From assembly GCA_963921425.1 (NCBI GenBank), contig OY992840.1:436501-500500 (forward strand): a DNA stretch of 64,000 nt. Direction: 5' to 3'. Shown here one piece after another: positions 60,691 through 64,000 of this stretch. The notes below the pieces were generated by a model that made no database searches, was not told where the DNA came from, and worked only from the letters and a program-made list of their open reading frames with translations. The DNA is from Dryas octopetala. Lineage: Eukaryota; Streptophyta; Magnoliopsida; Rosales; Rosaceae. Position numbers and translations under genes: made by a program. Each line of letters begins with the position of its first letter. Within the stretch, counting starts at the first letter, position 1.

Positions 60691-62594
60691 TTCTCTAGTA
60701 AGCACTCATATGCTCACCTAATCACCTTAGTGTCCCAACATGTGTAGCCTGAGAGCGGCTATTCTCCCCTTAAATAGGTGAAACACATGCTAGTGGTACT
60801 AGGTAACATAACAGTAATAATTTTCCTCAATTTGAATTTCTATATTAAATACGAAACAATCAATAATAATAATTTTCTTATATATAATTAAATAATTAAT
60901 TAGATTTATTATGTTCTAAATAAATAAAGAGCAAATTATCTGTAAGTACCTCAATTATACACTGATTTTTAATTTAGTACCCCAACTTTAAAAATTTGAC
61001 AAAAAGTATCTTAACTTTCATTTTGTGTCAAAATAGTACCTCCGTTAGTTTTTCTGTCAAATAAACCGTTATATGCTGACGTGACAGGGGTATTTTCGTC
61101 TTTTTACCCACATTTAAAAGATAATAATATTTTTAAAAACTTTTGAATAAAAAAAATTCTTAAAAAAATTAAAACTTTTAAAATAAACATTAAAAAAATT
61201 AAAACTTTTTATTTTTAATTTTTTTCCCTCCCCTTCTCGCCCCCAGCCATCCCCTCCCCTTCCTGCCACCACCACCCAGCCCCCACCCATCCCTTCCATT
61301 TTCCCGCCTCCACCCAGCCCCCACCCAGCCATCCCCTCCCCTTCTCGCCACCACCCAGCCCTCTACCCCCCACCCCCAGTCCCGCACCCCAAACCCAGCA
61401 CCAACCCTCCCTCACCCATCCATTCCCGCCCCCACCCATCCCTTCCCCACCCATCCCCGCCCCCACCCCCAGTCCCGCACCCCACCCATCCATCCCTTCC
61501 CCACCCATCCTCGCCCCCACCCCCACCCAGCCATCCCTTCCCCTTCCCTCCACCACCCAGCCCCCATCCAGCCTTCCCCCACCCATCCCCTCCCCTCCCC
61601 GCCCCCACCCATCCTACCACCTCTCCTGCCCGACCCACCCTCTCCCCCCCCCACCCCCAATCCCGTCGCACCATTTGCAGAGAAAGGCGCCGCAGCGGCA
61701 AGACCCACACCCGCGTGCGGCAACGACGTGGGTGCCCTTGCTCCCCCCCAATAGCCCCGTCGCACCCCACACCCAGCACCAGCCCCAGCCCCCCCACCCT
61801 CTTTCTTCTTCCCCACCCTCCCCCCAATCCAGCCCCTCCCCGACACACCCCAACCTCAACCCAGCCCCCTCACCCTCCCTGCCCCCCAAAAAAAATTTAA
61901 AATTTTGAAAAGTTTTAATTTTTTTAAGAATTTTTTTTTATTCAAAAGTTTTTAAAAATATTATTATATTTTAAATGTGGATAAAAAGACGAAAATACCC
62001 CTGTCACGTCAGCATATAACGGTTTATTTGACAGAAAAACTAACGGAGGTACTATTTTGACACAAAATGAAAGTTAAGGTACTTTTTGTCAAATTTTTAA
62101 AGTTGGGGTACTAAATTGAAAATCAGTGTATAATTGAGGTACTTATAGATAATTTGCTTATAAATAAATAATTGACTTTAAGACATAATTCTAGAATCTT
62201 CCTTTTGCAAAATATTCATCATCTCTCCTTCCTCTGCTTAATTGACATAATGGTCATGTTATATATTTCTCTAGTAAGCACTCATATGCTCACCTAATCA
62301 CCTTAGTGTCCCAACATGTGTAGCCTGAGAGCGGTTCTCCCCTTAAATAGGTGAAACACATGCTAGTGGTACTAGGTAACATAAGAGTAATAATTTTCCT
62401 CAATTTGAATTTCTATATTAAATACGAAACAATGAATAATAATAATTTTCTTATATTAATTAAATAATTAATTAGATTTATTATGTTCTAAATAAATAAA
62501 TAATTGACTTTAAGACATAATTCTAGAATCTTCCTTTTGCAAAATATTCATCATCTATCCTTCCTCTGCTAAATTGACATAATGGTCATGTTAT
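60691..62594. repeat. ~330-bp tandem duplication, first copy interrupted by a MULE
   Basis: Copy 2 (62267-62594) starts TTCTCTAGTAAGCACTCATA and ends near ATGGTCATGTTAT. Copy 1 is the same sequence split into 60691-60928 and 62160-62264 by the MULE at 60929-62159. Copies differ by a few substitutions and short indels. Copy 2 keeps the empty insertion site ATAAATAAA near 62492-62500. Confidence 0.9.
60929..62159. mobile_element. Mutator-like element (1231 bp) with a C-rich core
   Basis: Ends GAGCAAATTATCTGTAAGTA and (right, reversed) AAGCAAATTATCTATAAGTA, with inverted repeats of about 240 bp that include GTTATATGCTGACGTGACAG. Perfect 9-bp duplications ATAAATAAA at 60920-60928 and 62160-62168. 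No transposase. The core (61225-61890) is an imperfect CCCACCCATCCC/CCCCTCCCC repeat with one more complex island at 61660-61760, possibly a trapped genomic fragment. Confidence 0.92.
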
Positions 62595-63499
62595 TTGTCT
62601 GAGGCTAATCTAGTAGCGGATGCATATTTGGGCAAGGACAAGGTGAGTAATGTTTGAACTTGGAAGGCTATATGCTGGAAAATGTGATTTAGATTAGAGT
62701 CATGTTTTTTTTCCGCATTGCCTTTTTGAGAAGTTATCAATTAGTATATAAAGAATTAATTAAACCACACACTAATCTTGAGGCTTTTTTTTGGCCAAAA
62801 TCTTGAGGCTTTAATTTTTTAAAAAATCTCATTTTTATTAAAAACCTAAGTGACTAAATTTGAGAAAATATGGACATGTATGATTTGTACCAGAGTCCAC
62901 AAAAGTGTTGGATCAGTCTAATCCATCCAATTTTGCACAACACTATTTTCTCTTTCTTGGTAACAGATAGGATGTTATGTATTTGATAAGCGGGATTTTG
63001 GTTGGCCTTGAGGTTTCTATATATATATAAGCTTTCTTTTGTATATCCCCTCTTCCAAAGAAAAAAAAAAAAAAAAACTAGAGATGCGTGATGCCTCATG
63101 AAGTAGAGAGGATTAAATTAAATAGGTAATTATAAAGATATGCAAATTAACTCTAATTACGTAATGGAGAAAGGCATATATATATGTTGTGTTAGCTTTA
63201 CAGCCTTTACCCAAGTCTCTTTAATAAGATGGGCAACAACTAATTTGACATTTATGATCTCTGGATAGATAAGTTGTCGAGTGGGTATTGCGGACTTTCT
63301 GAGTTGGACCAGTTGGTTACCACAAAAAAGCAATCGCGTAGCTTATTGAATATTGATTGTCCGACGAGGCTTTTGTCATCATTACTGTTCCAGCAACTTA
63401 AAGCTAGATAACAATTAAAAATTTGTTGAAAAGAAGAAATATGCCTTATTAATCTAGAAAAGACTTTGATAGCGATTTGTACCATTTGCAGAGAAAATA
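62595..63499. other. spacer, nothing recognised
   Basis: AT-rich. Contains A/T runs and (TA)n at 63018-63029 and 63177-63185. No supported gene. Confidence 0.45.
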
Positions 63500-63895
63500 T
63501 TACCTCAAAGCAGGTTCCATGGCAGCTGTACCCTTTGTTGAATGAAATTTTGAACCATTCTGCTGATTTTTCATCTGTGACTTAAAAGTGGGTGGGTCGA
63601 GAAACCAACAGAGCCGCAGATGTGATCTCTAGGCTTGCTAATTGGAGGATGTGCCCTTTGGACTGGGTCTCTGTGCCCTTTGGGTGTGTTGGTACTGATG
63701 GGCTTTTTTTAGATTAGCTTTTGAGTTTCTGGTTGATCACTGCAGATTTGTTAGTGTGTTGGTATTGTATTGTCCTTTTTGTTTTCTGCTACTTTGTTGC
63801 TTTGGTTATTTAGTAGTTGCTGTGTTTTCTTTGTAAACTTGTTCTTTGTCTTTGGGCTTATTTAATGAATTGATGTTTCCCTAGCCATAAAAAAA
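63500..63895 (+). mobile_element. LINE 3' end: RNase H tail, 3' UTR and poly(A)
   Basis: The plus strand reads LYPLLNEILNHSADFSSVT, a stop, then KWVGRETNRAADVISRLANW and LDWVSVPFG, the end of the RNase H domain of plant LINEs. A T/G-rich 3' region and an A run with TAATAATAA at about 63880-63905 follow. It is 5'-truncated and unrelated in position to the LINE in the ARID intron; the left limit is uncertain. Confidence 0.7.
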
Positions 63896-64000
63896 AAAAT
63901 ATAATAATAAATAATTACCTCATAGCTAGTTAGCTAGTTATATGCTTTTTTTAATTACTTAATGCAGAATGGTTGACAGAGAAATTTATGCAATAGTTTG

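Noticed and set aside
61114-61908. several long overlapping frames (up to 161 codons) on both strands
   Set aside because: All are artefacts of the C-rich tract in the MULE core: Gly/Trp on one strand, Pro/Ser on the other.

Overview
The window is plant nuclear DNA, most likely from a woody eudicot; a rosid such as Prunus or a relative is my guess from the feel of the genes and repeats, not something I could test. It is AT-rich and has spliced genes with GT-AG introns. It is crowded with nested plant transposable elements: Ty1/copia, Ty3/gypsy, LINE, CACTA, Mutator-like (MULE), hAT and PIF-like. By eye I found three real host genes. Everything else is transposon, transposon-captured gene fragment, tandem repeat or unassigned AT-rich spacer.

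Host genes. (1) 1-1208, minus: the first five coding exons of a PIN-LIKES (PILS) auxin carrier running off the left edge. (2) 24606-39263, plus: a complete 13-coding-exon gene (401 codons) for an ARID DNA-binding protein with a C-terminal alpha-crystallin/HSP20-like domain. Its introns 4 and 12 (numbered by the preceding exon, non-coding exon 1 included; 6.2 and 4.2 kb) are swollen by insertions. (3) 58460-59479, minus: an intronless AT-hook/PPC nuclear protein (AHL) of the ESCAROLA/SOB3 type.

Repeat layout. 3263-9579 is a minus-strand Copia element with 5-bp target duplication AAGCC; a 1.16-kb MULE sits in its 5' LTR. 10239-10421 is a small MULE-type MITE. 10447-19205 holds parts of two minus-strand CACTA elements; a 2.37-kb solo LTR splits the TNP2 gene of the second. 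19206-20274 is the 3' end of a hAT element. 21006-22460 is tandem-repeat DNA, including a 240-bp unit repeated three times, each copy with the same 68-75-codon frame. Inside the ARID gene lie a LINE tail with a three-LTR retroelement nested in it, a 353-bp miniature LTR element, Ty3/gypsy scraps and a 556-bp hAT-like MITE. 40486-41393 is a PIF-like element with a CCA/CCG core. 41509-48645 looks like a gene-capturing CACTA element carrying a decayed, intron-containing piece of plastid CLPP5 and one exon of a kinesin-like gene. Two near-identical palindromic MULEs (43627-44716 and 51026-52116) lie in opposite orientation. hAT elements occupy 48888-50455 and 52272-54491, a MITE 54957-55158, a MULE with an extremely C-rich core 60929-62159 (inside one copy of a tandem duplication), and a second LINE tail 63500-63895.

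There is no operon-like logic. The three host genes are unrelated in pathway, although two (ARID and AHL) encode AT-rich-DNA-binding chromatin proteins. The interest lies in the nesting. Several insertions have their own empty site elsewhere in the window, and one element has moved coding DNA from two host genes. All coordinates and splice sites were read by eye and no alignment was run.
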